DNA of 57,212 nucleotides. Origin: Candidatus Woesearchaeota archaeon (GTDB lineage: Archaea > Nanobdellota > Nanobdellia > Woesearchaeales > 21-14-0-10-32-9). The notes beneath the pieces were generated by a model. The model was not told the origin of the DNA. It worked only from the letters and a program-made list of their open reading frames with translations, and did no database searches. Location of the stretch: assembly GCA_021736975.1 (NCBI GenBank), contig JAIPET010000007.1, positions 1 through 57,212 on the forward strand, given 5' to 3'. Shown here piece by piece: positions 10,401 through 18,436 of the stretch (position 1 is the stretch's first letter; each line of letters opens with the position of its first letter). The position numbers and the translations under genes were made by a program.

Positions 10401-10584
10401 TAGTTGGAGGTTTATATTGAACTTCACAAGTAGGTACGCCAGAATTACATGCATCTAATTCTTTATCATCCATAGATTTATCGCTTTGCCAATAATACGC
10501 ATTAACAGAATTTAATAACAATAATAAAAACAAAAATAACAAAATTGTTTTTGTAATTCCTTTCACATATTTTTTCTCTTTCAT
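7447..10584 (-). CDS. secreted YD-repeat (RHS) protein
   Basis: This 1045-residue protein has a signal peptide (VKGITKTILLFLFLLLLLNS), a cysteine-containing N-terminal half without clear YD repeats, and a C-terminal half (from about 670) of YD/RHS repeats: YEYDSQGRLIKTINSDG, MEYDEWDKVIKIW, VSYVRDPSGRILEIYN, YDTQNRLVKIIDPYG, YDLDTGKVTKKIYPDHS. In RHS and TcB/TcC proteins such repeats form the wall of a hollow beta-barrel shell. A Shine-Dalgarno-like TTAGGT precedes ATG 10584, eight bases after the upstream gene's stop. The protein lacks the RHS core and any terminal toxin domain. It presumably assembles with its operon neighbours, which is inference. Confidence 0.8.
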   Translation of the reverse strand: MKEKKYVKGITKTILLFLFLLLLLNSVNAYYWQSDKSMDDKELDACNSGVPTCEVQYKPPTTEGRVYESMVLSGICSDVGDKNGDGSVRKRCIPFKYMVDSFGMFFYKPETSLMKKAKADHGENIKFNPLLYANSPTNAQGYFVGGDADAYSTFLDPVYFPDYETNWMLNSITTPTGLSYDFRLATDTWKYSRGDIDNYYNFLDYNSNNYGGGARVAVTIRTDPLIGKLYERNVYDEGTLNVVPVKSAGYMDEEDLRKRSHRGTTYVSGSVLYGETETAFSLDDADYVSFGNIKNYFSTIASTPENTQGLIDFDVNDYNVGFLMDRYSKAIGVQDNNLKCCSATIGKFFVECDSMGPDSISGPDNIPFGSVVPKGTSCTKNFMYDEILKLKYSEYNYGKEQYSCAVNEDSQNPGHPFLDFNSMSVSSSSDQGYNPESESCANILIGVPNCPLNTNLKNNADCKCGVYRIFDSSELDTVQCVEHNILTGSVRELKETNPEKMGAAAGISRSWTRGVNYRTIIDTPFYDKDIRRDFDAIDAALIRMGNARVNSSYIFAYPKSFTGLSAGFLVPEKNTMITTMSDSSGEEIKNYVLFEDYNFYRGGFLTTKNRVLNYDNDLNLQESKIITETKNAINTQTNIKSDLKYDKEHVFGLHSKNKKSDDSGNIISENNFEYEKINNKYVLKSTASVKPDGSKINTNYEYDSQGRLIKTINSDGLIKNMEYDEWDKVIKIWYTDLSGNFVEGTPTKPSFQNIYDPITGFLKEVVSYRGDQSQSVSYVRDPSGRILEIYNKDTSENPVVKYFYYDTVPIKKITETLISENNYQQEIEFFSASGDVLQKQSKNADGFYTIVNYDYSILHGLINVSKPFIYDSFGSYVSDKNILNSVPKSIKYVYEDVIEGRLIKKVYPDGSFTEFKYSIEDGLPVVTSIAPNGVTKKVYYNLQSKPIHLVEKIGERVKLHSYFIYDTQNRLVKIIDPYGRTSSEATYDFWGIDEIDVLDKGTTDFVYDLDTGKVTKKIYPDHSANFDFDTLGNLKEAIYEGILND

Positions 10585-10592
10585 TTTTTTAC

Positions 10593-12743
10593 CTAATTAA
10601 ACTTATTATAATTAAACGAATATGGCTTTGAACATAATTCATTTCTCGAATCAAAAAAACATGAAGTAACAGATTTTAAAGTATATTGATGAGGCGTCAA
10701 ACCATAATCATATTCATTATAATTAAATGTATTTTTTAAAATATAATCCCCATCAAAAGTTACTGTTTTGGTTTTTAACCCAATATCACCATTAGGCGAT
10801 TGGCGCCTATATAAATCTACACTTTTTAATATTTTTTTCATAGTATTATCTTCTGACTCACAATCCCTATCATCCTTAAATATATTAGTTTGTGCATTCC
10901 AAAAAAATGTATCTGTAGCATACATCCTATCCCATCCTAAATAATAATTATGTGTTTGTTTCCATTTAGGAGCTTCTTTATCATTTAAGGAATGTGAATC
11001 TTCAACATTAAATTTAGCAACATAATAAGGAGTTTGAATTTCAGATAAATAACTTACATCCACTGAATTAATCGACCAATCATAACTATCTTTTCTATCA
11101 AAACCGTTATCACCATCTCTTTGAAATGCTAAAGGATCCATAATTGGTAATCCTGTAGGGTCACCACCAACAAAAGCACATTGATTTGCAGGATTTAAAT
11201 AATTTGCAACAACATCATACTTAAAAGCAACCCAAGAACCATCTAAATCTTCAATATTAGGTGAACTTAAAGGATATAATGGTTGATGATCCGTATCGTA
11301 ATCAGATCCTAAAATCGCAACAAGTTTCCACTCAATAGGGTGGTGTGTTAAAGAAGCAGATTCTTGTCTAAGATATTTTTCTGAACCGTCTGCATATCCA
11401 TGAAACATAAACACATTATATTGTTTATGCATTCTAATAATACTCCCTGGCACATTTGGACTCCCATAAATGAGTTTTGTTCCATCAGGACCTGTAACAA
11501 TAAACATATCTATATAAGTCTCATATTTATTACAAATAGTACTCCTATCGAGATTTCCAATCCCCTCTGATGGAGTAAAATCATTACAAGCTCCTGAAAT
11601 TCCTGTTCTAAAATCAATAGTATAAGTTTCAATACCCTCTAAAACCTTAGGATAAAATTGAAATACGTCCTCGGGAGAATCCTCAAAAGTGCCGACAGGA
11701 ATATAAAATGACTCCCAATATCCACCAGAATTTTCTTTTGAAACATATTTAGACGCAGGAAAAATTTCAGAACTCCATGGACCAGAAACGGAATATTTAT
11801 CTGGTTGACCAATATCATTTTGTACTATGGTTTTATCAAAAACATTTTGATATTCATTAAAACTATAAAAAAATCCTTTGGTAGTGTACGCTTTGTTAAT
11901 ATTTTCATATTCACCTTCGTCTATATTTAAAGAATCTATGTACCCCGATAATTTATTTATGCCTTCTATTCCTCCTTTGAGTGCCAATGCTATTTCAACA
12001 CCTTCTGCAATATTAACCAACTCACCAAGTGCAGTTAAAGTTCCATCAGGATTAAAAGTTCCTGTAAAAGAACCAAATATATCTTCATTATATTCTCCTA
12101 ATGGCCCACCGAATACGTCTGTGAAAGAACTTAGTGAAGCTAACACTAAATCTGTAAAACCTATGCTAATCTTTAAAGAAGTACCAAACACTAATGCTGA
12201 TAAAATTTGAGTCCCAATTTGCATCGCTAAATTCTGTGCCAAAGTAAATAAAAATCCCATAAAAGTTGCTTCAGAAGTACCTCCTGTAACCGCAGCCAAA
12301 ACAACTCTTACAACCATTAAAACAATCATAAATATAGTAGGACCATATTTTTCCCACCAAGTCCTAGTATCAATATCCTCTTTATAATACTTAAAATAAT
12401 GCGTGTTTGCTAAATCCCCGCTAGCTTTAACATTTAAATCATCAGGAAAACCGACAACTTGCCTTGAAATAGAACCTGCGGATAAATCCCAACCTAAACC
12501 AACCCAAGAAGATGGAGTTCCAGGTTTAATACCATCACCACCAACATAAGACAATAACACATCATAATCTAAATTACCTTTACCAGGAACATGCACAATA
12601 GGAATATTCACTGCAAGATCGCCTGTAGCTTTAGAACTACCAACTGATTCTTGACCTATAACATAAGGCATTATAAAAATCAAACTTACAGCTAAATAAA
12701 TCATAAAAAGTGCAATTTTTTTATTTTTTCTTAACCAGTTCAT
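10593..12743 (-). CDS. secreted or membrane-anchored SpvB-like RHS N-terminal protein
   Basis: This 716-residue protein starts with a signal anchor (KKIALFMIYLAVSLIFIM). Residues about 33-100 match the opening of SpvB/RHS proteins: TGDLAVNIPIVHVPGKGNLD, LLSYVGGDG and SWVGLGWDLSAGSISRQV, the last close to the ASWVGLGWSLNAGG signature common in Bacteroidetes RHS proteins. A hydrophobic stretch at about 130-210 could cross a membrane two or three times. The remainder is beta-rich with Trp and Tyr, ending in SVTSCFFDSRNELCSKPYSF. ATG 12743 overlaps the previous stop (ATGA). In ordinary RHS proteins this module starts the polypeptide; here it is a separate gene following the core-domain gene. Horizontal origin from bacteria is plausible. 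Confidence 0.78.
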   Translation of the reverse strand: MNWLRKNKKIALFMIYLAVSLIFIMPYVIGQESVGSSKATGDLAVNIPIVHVPGKGNLDYDVLLSYVGGDGIKPGTPSSWVGLGWDLSAGSISRQVVGFPDDLNVKASGDLANTHYFKYYKEDIDTRTWWEKYGPTIFMIVLMVVRVVLAAVTGGTSEATFMGFLFTLAQNLAMQIGTQILSALVFGTSLKISIGFTDLVLASLSSFTDVFGGPLGEYNEDIFGSFTGTFNPDGTLTALGELVNIAEGVEIALALKGGIEGINKLSGYIDSLNIDEGEYENINKAYTTKGFFYSFNEYQNVFDKTIVQNDIGQPDKYSVSGPWSSEIFPASKYVSKENSGGYWESFYIPVGTFEDSPEDVFQFYPKVLEGIETYTIDFRTGISGACNDFTPSEGIGNLDRSTICNKYETYIDMFIVTGPDGTKLIYGSPNVPGSIIRMHKQYNVFMFHGYADGSEKYLRQESASLTHHPIEWKLVAILGSDYDTDHQPLYPLSSPNIEDLDGSWVAFKYDVVANYLNPANQCAFVGGDPTGLPIMDPLAFQRDGDNGFDRKDSYDWSINSVDVSYLSEIQTPYYVAKFNVEDSHSLNDKEAPKWKQTHNYYLGWDRMYATDTFFWNAQTNIFKDDRDCESEDNTMKKILKSVDLYRRQSPNGDIGLKTKTVTFDGDYILKNTFNYNEYDYGLTPHQYTLKSVTSCFFDSRNELCSKPYSFNYNKFN

Positions 12744-14659
12744 TTATTCCCCCATGAAAAAGAAATTCTGGGCACAAATATATCTATTTTATTAGCCAAA
12801 TCCATACGAATCATATTGCTAATTAATGCAGATGTCCCTTGAATTTTGCCATCAAGACCATTAATCTCTAATACTTTCCCAATATTTTTTGGATTAGATG
12901 AAACAGCAAATTTGCCAACATCATTCATTTCATATGTTTTTATCGTATCATCATTTAATAAATATTCCGCATTAATCTGAGTTGTTGCATCTTTGTCTGA
13001 TGTAAAATAACTCCAACCGTTTTCTCCTTGTACTTCTTCAAAACCCGCAGCCAAATATTCGGCTCTAACTTGATCCGCGCCTGCCTGCGTATAACCGACA
13101 GTATAAGCAACATCTAAATCCTTACTAACAACATCAAAAGTTACATGTGTTTTCGTTTCCATTTCAGGCATTTCAAGAAGTTCAATAGATCTAGGCGTAC
13201 CTTCTTCTAAAAAATTAGCATTCATAACAGATATTGCTGCACTACCTATACTTAAAATTGCATCAACCGGAAATATAGGCGTTGCAATTTTTGGAGGAAC
13301 TAATCGCATAACTTGAGGAACAGTTTGACCTCCAGTAACAGATTTACCCTCAACACCATTTTGCCCTTCTGGAATCGATAAATCCATAAGTTGAGATTCA
13401 TATCCAACATCCCTATAAGGATTATTAAGATTATATGAATACGCATTAAATTCTTGAGAATTTAAGAAAGATAAATCTGAAGAAGTATATGAAAAATACC
13501 GTCCTATTTCAGGCATATAAGTACCATAAAAACCTAAAAATTTATCATACATCGAACTTTTATAACCAATAGAACCTGCTAAATCCGTTATAGAAGATCC
13601 ATAAGGTAAAAAATCTGCAAAATTAATAGGGCCAAATTCATTAAATTCTGAACGAACATTACCTATTAAATCTAATTGATAAAAATATAAATCTTCTTTA
13701 TTAGTATTTCCTGAAACTTTTCCCAATAGTTGACCATTTAATACACTATAACTTTCAAAAGATTCAGAAATTAAATCATCATTATTATACACATTAATAT
13801 ATACTATGCCTTTAGTTTCCAAATTATTAGAATCCCTAATAGTATATTCAAAAGAATCACTTCCAAAAAAACCAGGATTAGGAACATAACTAATTTCATT
13901 CATATTAGGAGAAATAGATCCAAAATTAGGCTGTTCTGCAGAAATAATGCTTAAACCGTTTCCTTCTGGATCCACATCATTATTCAATACATCTAAAACG
14001 GTGGAAGAACTATCTTTAGCAATATTAAAAAAATCTTTATTTGCTACAGGTAAAGGATTTGATGAAAAAGGAACACACATCCCAGACGTACATTGAAATG
14101 ATAATGCATCATTATTAGGATTAAGATCTGAATTCAGATTAGTTTCACAATCTTCAAAATCAACACAATAAACATCATAAGGAACATTATATACATCCGC
14201 AGAACCATCTTTGATATTAGACTCAGCACCTGTCTCTATTCTAAATTTAAAATAATATTCGCCTGGATAATATAAAAACATATTAGAATTTTCTGGAAAA
14301 GGATACAACGAATCGCCAGATTCTTCTAAATAAATATTAAACTCTTTAGTTTCATATCTACCATCAAATTTTGGAAGATTTTCTCTGTAAAGTTCGTGAC
14401 AAAAAGCAAGTTCATCATTACAAAAAGAAATAATTAAGATCCACCCATCAACAACAATGTTATCCTTATGCTCAATTTTAACTAAAAAATCCGCAACTGA
14501 AAAATCTTCAAAACTAAGCATTTCATTAGAATCAGAAATATCACCATCAGAACCAAATTCTACAGAATATATTCCAAGAGTTCCTGTTTGATCATTTTCA
14601 GCAGCATAAACTACCTGAGATAAAATAAAAATGAATATTAAAATTACTATTTTAAGCAT
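12740..14659 (-). CDS. secreted RHS-core-domain protein with Ig/cadherin-like domain and variable tail
   Basis: From ATG 14659 this is a 639-residue protein with signal peptide (MLKIVILIFIFILSQVVYA) and a GGGAG ribosome-binding site. A longer frame from 14704 would overlap the ATPase gene and is less likely. Residues about 205-293 form an Ig/cadherin-like domain (VLDVLNNDVDPEGNGL, FFGSDSFEYTIRD). Residues about 323-416 match the RHS-associated core: LYFYQLDLIGNVRSEF, FLPYGSS, FYGTYMPEIGRYF, FNAYSYNLNNPYRDVG. This core normally ends the shell and precedes a toxin. The 220-residue tail shows no toxin motif I recognise. The core gene comes first among the four RHS genes, the reverse of domain order in single-chain RHS proteins. 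Confidence 0.8.
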   Translation of the reverse strand: MLKIVILIFIFILSQVVYAAENDQTGTLGIYSVEFGSDGDISDSNEMLSFEDFSVADFLVKIEHKDNIVVDGWILIISFCNDELAFCHELYRENLPKFDGRYETKEFNIYLEESGDSLYPFPENSNMFLYYPGEYYFKFRIETGAESNIKDGSADVYNVPYDVYCVDFEDCETNLNSDLNPNNDALSFQCTSGMCVPFSSNPLPVANKDFFNIAKDSSSTVLDVLNNDVDPEGNGLSIISAEQPNFGSISPNMNEISYVPNPGFFGSDSFEYTIRDSNNLETKGIVYINVYNNDDLISESFESYSVLNGQLLGKVSGNTNKEDLYFYQLDLIGNVRSEFNEFGPINFADFLPYGSSITDLAGSIGYKSSMYDKFLGFYGTYMPEIGRYFSYTSSDLSFLNSQEFNAYSYNLNNPYRDVGYESQLMDLSIPEGQNGVEGKSVTGGQTVPQVMRLVPPKIATPIFPVDAILSIGSAAISVMNANFLEEGTPRSIELLEMPEMETKTHVTFDVVSKDLDVAYTVGYTQAGADQVRAEYLAAGFEEVQGENGWSYFTSDKDATTQINAEYLLNDDTIKTYEMNDVGKFAVSSNPKNIGKVLEINGLDGKIQGTSALISNMIRMDLANKIDIFVPRISFSWGNK

Positions 14660-14690
14660 ACTCCCTTTTTTTATATTAATATACAAGTAA

Positions 14691-15548
14691 TCACCACTCC
14701 TCAAAAAGACTCTCCAAATAAGAGCCTGATTTTATATCTAGTACATTAAATTTTTTTGTAATTTCATTTATAATTGTTTCGTTTTTATCTACTTGTAAAC
14801 TAAAAATCAAATCGCTTAATGCTACAAATTTAATTCCTTTAGATTTCAAAAAATCACAAAATAAAAGAACTTCTTTATGTTCCTTTAATTTCAATATGTA
14901 AGATTTACTTTTTAATTTATTTTCAGATACAGAAACAATAGATTTATTTTTAACAAACAAAAATTCATCACAAACCAACTCTAAATCTTCAAGTAAATGA
15001 GAACTAATAATTATAACCCTGTTCTTTTCCCTTAATCTCAAAATTAAATTTCTAATATCAACTTTTATTTTAGGATCTAACCCAGATAAAATCTCATCAA
15101 ACACCAAAATTTTGGGAGAAAACAAAATTGCTTGAGCAATTAAAATCCGCATCTTCATACCATTAGATAATTTATTAAAATTTATATCAGAAAAACTAGT
15201 TGCCCCAACAAGATTTAAAGCTAAATTTATTTCATCAAATATTTTTTTTTTAAAAAGTTTAGGTTTTATTAATTTAGCTAAAAAATATAAAACATCTTTA
15301 GCAGAAAAATTATCTGGCAAAGAAACTTCTTGATTGACAACACCTATAGATTTAGAATTTAAAATTAAATTACCTGAATAAGAAGTTAATGCGCCGCTAA
15401 GAACATTAATAAATGTTGATTTACCCGCACCATTTTCACCAATCAACCCATAAATTTTCCCTGCAACAAATTCCAAATTTAAATTAGATAAAATAACATC
15501 AGAACCATAAGATATAGACACATTTTTTATTTTTATTAAAGAATTCAT
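14691..15548 (-). CDS. ABC transporter ATP-binding protein
   Basis: This 285-residue protein has all ABC ATPase motifs: Walker A GENGAGKST near residue 37, Q-loop GVVNQEVSL, signature LSNGMKMR (the usual LSGGQ with N and M), Walker B ILVFDEILSGLDP and H-loop ISSHLLEDLE. It resembles ATPases that pair with ABC-2 exporters or efflux permeases. Its start overlaps the permease gene by 4 bases, and the RHS core gene follows 31 bases after its stop. The pair therefore probably powers export, folding or membrane handling linked to the RHS proteins. That link rests on gene order, because all four RHS proteins have their own Sec-type signals. Confidence 0.88.
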   Translation of the reverse strand: MNSLIKIKNVSISYGSDVILSNLNLEFVAGKIYGLIGENGAGKSTFINVLSGALTSYSGNLILNSKSIGVVNQEVSLPDNFSAKDVLYFLAKLIKPKLFKKKIFDEINLALNLVGATSFSDINFNKLSNGMKMRILIAQAILFSPKILVFDEILSGLDPKIKVDIRNLILRLREKNRVIIISSHLLEDLELVCDEFLFVKNKSIVSVSENKLKSKSYILKLKEHKEVLLFCDFLKSKGIKFVALSDLIFSLQVDKNETIINEITKKFNVLDIKSGSYLESLFEEW

Positions 15549-16333
15549 AGTACTCTCCTCTTAAAAATATTGTTTCCAATAAAAACAAAAATAAAAGATA
15601 AACCAAGAAACCCTAATATCCTCCAATCAATCTTAAACACTGCATCTTCAGTTACTTTAGGCAAATAATAAAAAATTGAAAAAAATTGAAAAAAACCAAT
15701 ATTTGAAATTATTAAAAATAAAATTATAAATAAAAGAGACAAAGCCATAGATAATGTAGCAGATCTAAAAAAAATAGAAGTTAAAGAAAATAAACAAACT
15801 ATTGAAATAGAATATAAAATACTGACAATAAGAGGAGTCCAAACAAAAAATAAATTATGAAAATCAACACCATAAAATAAAAATAAAAATAAAAATAAAA
15901 ATAAAAAAGAAATAATAATAGCAAATAAAAACAAAAAAGAAATACTGCAAACTAATGCCAAAAAAATAGATTTTCTGGAAACTCTAAAAGTTAAAAGTTT
16001 AAAAACACCTTTATTAATTAAATTTGAAAAAACATTTGGAATAAAAACCAAAGCAAAAAAAGGAACGAATATTAATGTAAATGCATAAGGCAGAACAATT
16101 CTTATATCTCCAAAACTTTCTTCAATGACAAACACAGCATCAGATGCATCACCCCCACTAGCAGAAACTTTAGCTGCAAAATCATCAACAGAAGAAAATA
16201 TAGAAACACTAACAAATAAAAAAAATAAAAAAATAAAAAACATAATATAAAAAACATAATTCTTAAAATGTATTTTACTAAAAAAACTCGTTAAATAAAA
16301 AAAAATTGAAGTAAATTTTTTAATATAATTCAT
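15545..16333 (-). CDS. ABC-2-type transporter permease
   Basis: This 262-residue protein has about six hydrophobic segments: NYVFYIMFFIFLFFLFVSV, ALVFIPNVF, ISFLFLFAIIISFLFLFLFL, IVSILYSISIVCLFSLTSIF, MALSLLFIILFLIIS and WRILGFLGLSFIFVFIG. An extracytoplasmic loop lies after the first segment. The layout fits ABC-2 permeases that work with the ATPase encoded next to it, with which it overlaps by 4 bases (ATGA). It also overlaps the upstream small membrane gene by 4 bases. The substrate is not evident. Confidence 0.8.
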   Translation of the reverse strand: MNYIKKFTSIFFYLTSFFSKIHFKNYVFYIMFFIFLFFLFVSVSIFSSVDDFAAKVSASGGDASDAVFVIEESFGDIRIVLPYAFTLIFVPFFALVFIPNVFSNLINKGVFKLLTFRVSRKSIFLALVCSISFLFLFAIIISFLFLFLFLFLFYGVDFHNLFFVWTPLIVSILYSISIVCLFSLTSIFFRSATLSMALSLLFIILFLIISNIGFFQFFSIFYYLPKVTEDAVFKIDWRILGFLGLSFIFVFIGNNIFKRRVL

Positions 16334-16698
16334 TTGTAAGCACTCTTTTTATACCTAAAATAAATAAATAAAATTAAAATAACAACCAAAAACAACATAA
16401 TCAAAGCCAAATAAAAATAATTAAATCTTGATATTTCTGAATAATTATCAAATTTGTTTTTTTCTTCAACGTCTCCTAAAAATTCAGATAAAGCACCCTT
16501 ACAAGATTTTGACAAAGAACCATTAAGATCCTCACAAACTGAAAAATCCTTTTCAACTTGAGCTTTAATAAAAGTACATCTTAAACTCCCATTACAATCA
16601 GCAGAATTTAAATTTTGAGAAACAACAGAATTTGAAAACAAAATAATAAAAACCAAAAATATACTTTGACAAAATACCTTCTTTGAATTTATTTTCAT
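16330..16698 (-). CDS. small cysteine-motif membrane protein, first gene of the RHS/ABC operon
   Basis: This 122-residue protein has a signal peptide (SIFLVFIILFSNSVVS), a short extracytoplasmic domain with five cysteines (ADCNGSLRCTFIKA...FSVCEDL...KSCKGAL) and a C-terminal transmembrane helix (FYLALIMLFLVVILILFIYF) followed by a basic tail. The paired-cysteine unit resembles the repeats of the gene at 18437-19069. It opens a seven-gene operon: stop and start codons overlap by 4 bases with the permease. A TATA-like TTTTTTATATTTC at 16717-16730 lies about 20-30 bases ahead of ATG 16698, with GGGGAG directly before the ATG. Possibly a membrane partner of the ABC transporter; function unknown. 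Confidence 0.7.
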   Translation of the reverse strand: MKINSKKVFCQSIFLVFIILFSNSVVSQNLNSADCNGSLRCTFIKAQVEKDFSVCEDLNGSLSKSCKGALSEFLGDVEEKNKFDNYSEISRFNYFYLALIMLFLVVILILFIYFRYKKSAYK

Positions 16699-16716
16699 CT
16701 CCCCACTCCGCTATAA

Positions 16717-16744
16717 GAAATATAAAAAATCATCTTTTTAAATG
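16717..16744. promoter_or_regulatory. divergent promoters of the RHS/ABC operon (minus) and tgt (plus)
   Basis: On the minus strand an AT-rich TTTTTTATATTTC (16717-16730) is placed about 20-30 bases before ATG 16698. On the plus strand TTTTTAAATG (16735-16744) lies about 20-29 bases before ATG 16764. Both spacings suit archaeal TATA boxes with short or no leader. The two boxes are nearly back to back, so occupancy of one could affect the other. Confidence 0.5.
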
Positions 16745-16763
16745 TTTTTATTTTTCTAAAATC

Positions 16764-17960
16764 ATGAACCAAAATATATCTAAAAAAACAACAGAAAATC
16801 AATTTCAAATAACCCACAAATCAGGAAAAGCACGAGTCGGAATACTAAAAACAAAATCAGGAACAATAGAAACACCTTTTTTCATGCCAGTAGTTACAAA
16901 AGCCACAGGAAAACACATAACAACCGACGACTACAAAAAACTAGGAACTAAATGCGAAGCAAAAGCCGTAATTTGCAATAGTTTACTATTAAGTCTTAGA
17001 CCTGGAACTGAACTAATGAAAAAAGTAGGCGGCATCCATAAATTCATGAATTTTTCTGGAGTAGTATTTACTGATTGCGGAGGATTTCAAGCAAGCTCAA
17101 GTTTTTTTGAACTAAAAACAAAAAACGGAATACACTTTAGAAGCCCATACGATAACAAAAAAATAATACTAACACCAAAACTAGCAATGAAAAACCAATG
17201 GGAAATAAACTCAGATGTCGCCATGATGCTAGATGACATGACACCATACAATATAACAGAAGAAGAAGCTAGAATTGCAATGGAAAACACACATAGATGG
17301 GGATTACAAAGCCTTGAAGAACACAAAAAACTAAGAGAAGCAAATAACAAACAAAAAATAGAAGAAAGACAATTAATATTTGGAATATCGCAAGGAAATT
17401 TTTATCCTAAACTAAGAGAAGAATCAGCAAAATTTTTATCAGAACATGAATTTGACGGCTTTGCAATAGGAGGCGTTGCAATAGGAGAACCAAGCAAATA
17501 CATGTACGAAGCAGTAGATAATTCAATACCATTTTTACCAGAAAATAAACCAAGATACGTCATGGGCCTTGGAAGTCCCGTTGATATTTTAGAAATGATA
17601 GGAAAAGGAGTAGATTGCTTTGACTCAATATACCCAACACAAAATGCGCGGCACTCAAGCATCTTTACAAGCAAAGGAAAAATATACCTAGACAAAGGAA
17701 GGTATGCAGAAGATTTTACACCAATAGAAAAAACCTGTGGATGCCACACTTGTCAAAATTATACAAAAGCATATCTGTATCATTTAACAAAAATAGGAGA
17801 ACCAGCAGGACACAGACTAAAAAGCATACACAACCAATACTTCTTACAAGAACTAATAAGAAAAGCAAAAGAAGCAATAAAAAAAGATAAATACGAAGAA
17901 TTTCTAAATGATTTCAAAAAAGAATTTGTGATAAAAAAAAAACTTAACTTAAATCAATAA
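16764..17960 (+). CDS. tgt: tRNA-guanine transglycosylase, bacterial-type architecture
   Basis: From ATG 16764 this is a 398-residue enzyme exchanging a tRNA guanine for a 7-deazaguanine base. The open frame extends upstream to 16683, but that would cover the divergent promoter. Visible features are FTDCGGFQ (substrate-binding Asp, near residue 101), SDVAMMLDD, FAIGGVAIGEP, the nucleophile region CFDSIYPTQNAR (near 286) and a Zn site CGCHTC with a downstream His (SIHNQYF). It ends after the TIM barrel, like bacterial TGT, without the C-terminal domains and PUA of classical archaeal TGT. Whether it inserts preQ1-, preQ0- or queuine-type base, and at which position, cannot be told. The last 17 bases overlap the convergent gene. 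Confidence 0.87.
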   Translation: MNQNISKKTTENQFQITHKSGKARVGILKTKSGTIETPFFMPVVTKATGKHITTDDYKKLGTKCEAKAVICNSLLLSLRPGTELMKKVGGIHKFMNFSGVVFTDCGGFQASSSFFELKTKNGIHFRSPYDNKKIILTPKLAMKNQWEINSDVAMMLDDMTPYNITEEEARIAMENTHRWGLQSLEEHKKLREANNKQKIEERQLIFGISQGNFYPKLREESAKFLSEHEFDGFAIGGVAIGEPSKYMYEAVDNSIPFLPENKPRYVMGLGSPVDILEMIGKGVDCFDSIYPTQNARHSSIFTSKGKIYLDKGRYAEDFTPIEKTCGCHTCQNYTKAYLYHLTKIGEPAGHRLKSIHNQYFLQELIRKAKEAIKKDKYEEFLNDFKKEFVIKKKLNLNQ

Positions 17961-18327
17961 CTACGTCACCGGTACTATCTAAAGATAAAGAAACTTTACT
18001 CGTTTTAGTATCAAAAACTTCCAATACAGCCCCATTATTACGAATAGCCCAAATATCATTTCTCGGAGAAACTGAATTAGTATAAAATCTTAGGTACCTA
18101 CCATTAGTTATTGAAGCACCATCTTCAAATCTTATTCCTAAGGCATTTAAAGCTGCAGGGAACTGACCAGCTCCAGAATCATAAACAGATTCAACAGCAT
18201 ATGTGTATAAAGGTTTATGATAACCGAACACACACGAATCAACTTTAAAACCTGGAGGGCAAGCAGCATAAACTGAAGACATCAAAACAAAAAACAAACC
18301 TACAAAAATGTATACTTTTTTATTCAT
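17944..18327 (-). CDS. small secreted protein with fibre/adhesin-like C-terminal repeat
   Basis: This 127-residue protein has a signal peptide (KVYIFVGLFFVLMSSVYA), two early cysteines (CPPGFKVDSC) and a beta-rich C-terminus ending IRNNGAVLEVFDTKTSKVSL then SLDSTGDVVIDLS. That ending recalls, weakly, the FxxKGxxGxVxxxxxxGNxxLxG repeats at the end of the RHS protein at 5124-7454. ATG 18327 follows an AT-rich promoter. Its 3' end overlaps tgt by 17 bases in opposite orientation. Function unknown; a surface or pilus-associated role is a guess. Confidence 0.65.
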   Translation of the reverse strand: MNKKVYIFVGLFFVLMSSVYAACPPGFKVDSCVFGYHKPLYTYAVESVYDSGAGQFPAALNALGIRFEDGASITNGRYLRFYTNSVSPRNDIWAIRNNGAVLEVFDTKTSKVSLSLDSTGDVVIDLS

Positions 18328-18436
18328 ATCTATATAAATTAGAAATCAGTATATAAATATTTCTAAAAAAATAATCTATCAAACAGTAAAAAAAGAAAAA
18401 ACAAACTTTTTTAAATAGAAAAAAAAATAATAATTC

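Noticed and set aside
5124-14659. The four RHS genes as one gene split by frameshift errors
   Set aside because: Each piece has its own signal peptide and a start codon placed at or near the previous stop, and the domain order is not that of a single RHS chain.
16683-16763. N-terminal extension of the TGT gene
   Set aside because: It would cover both divergent TATA boxes and the start of the opposite gene; ATG 16764 matches the family start.
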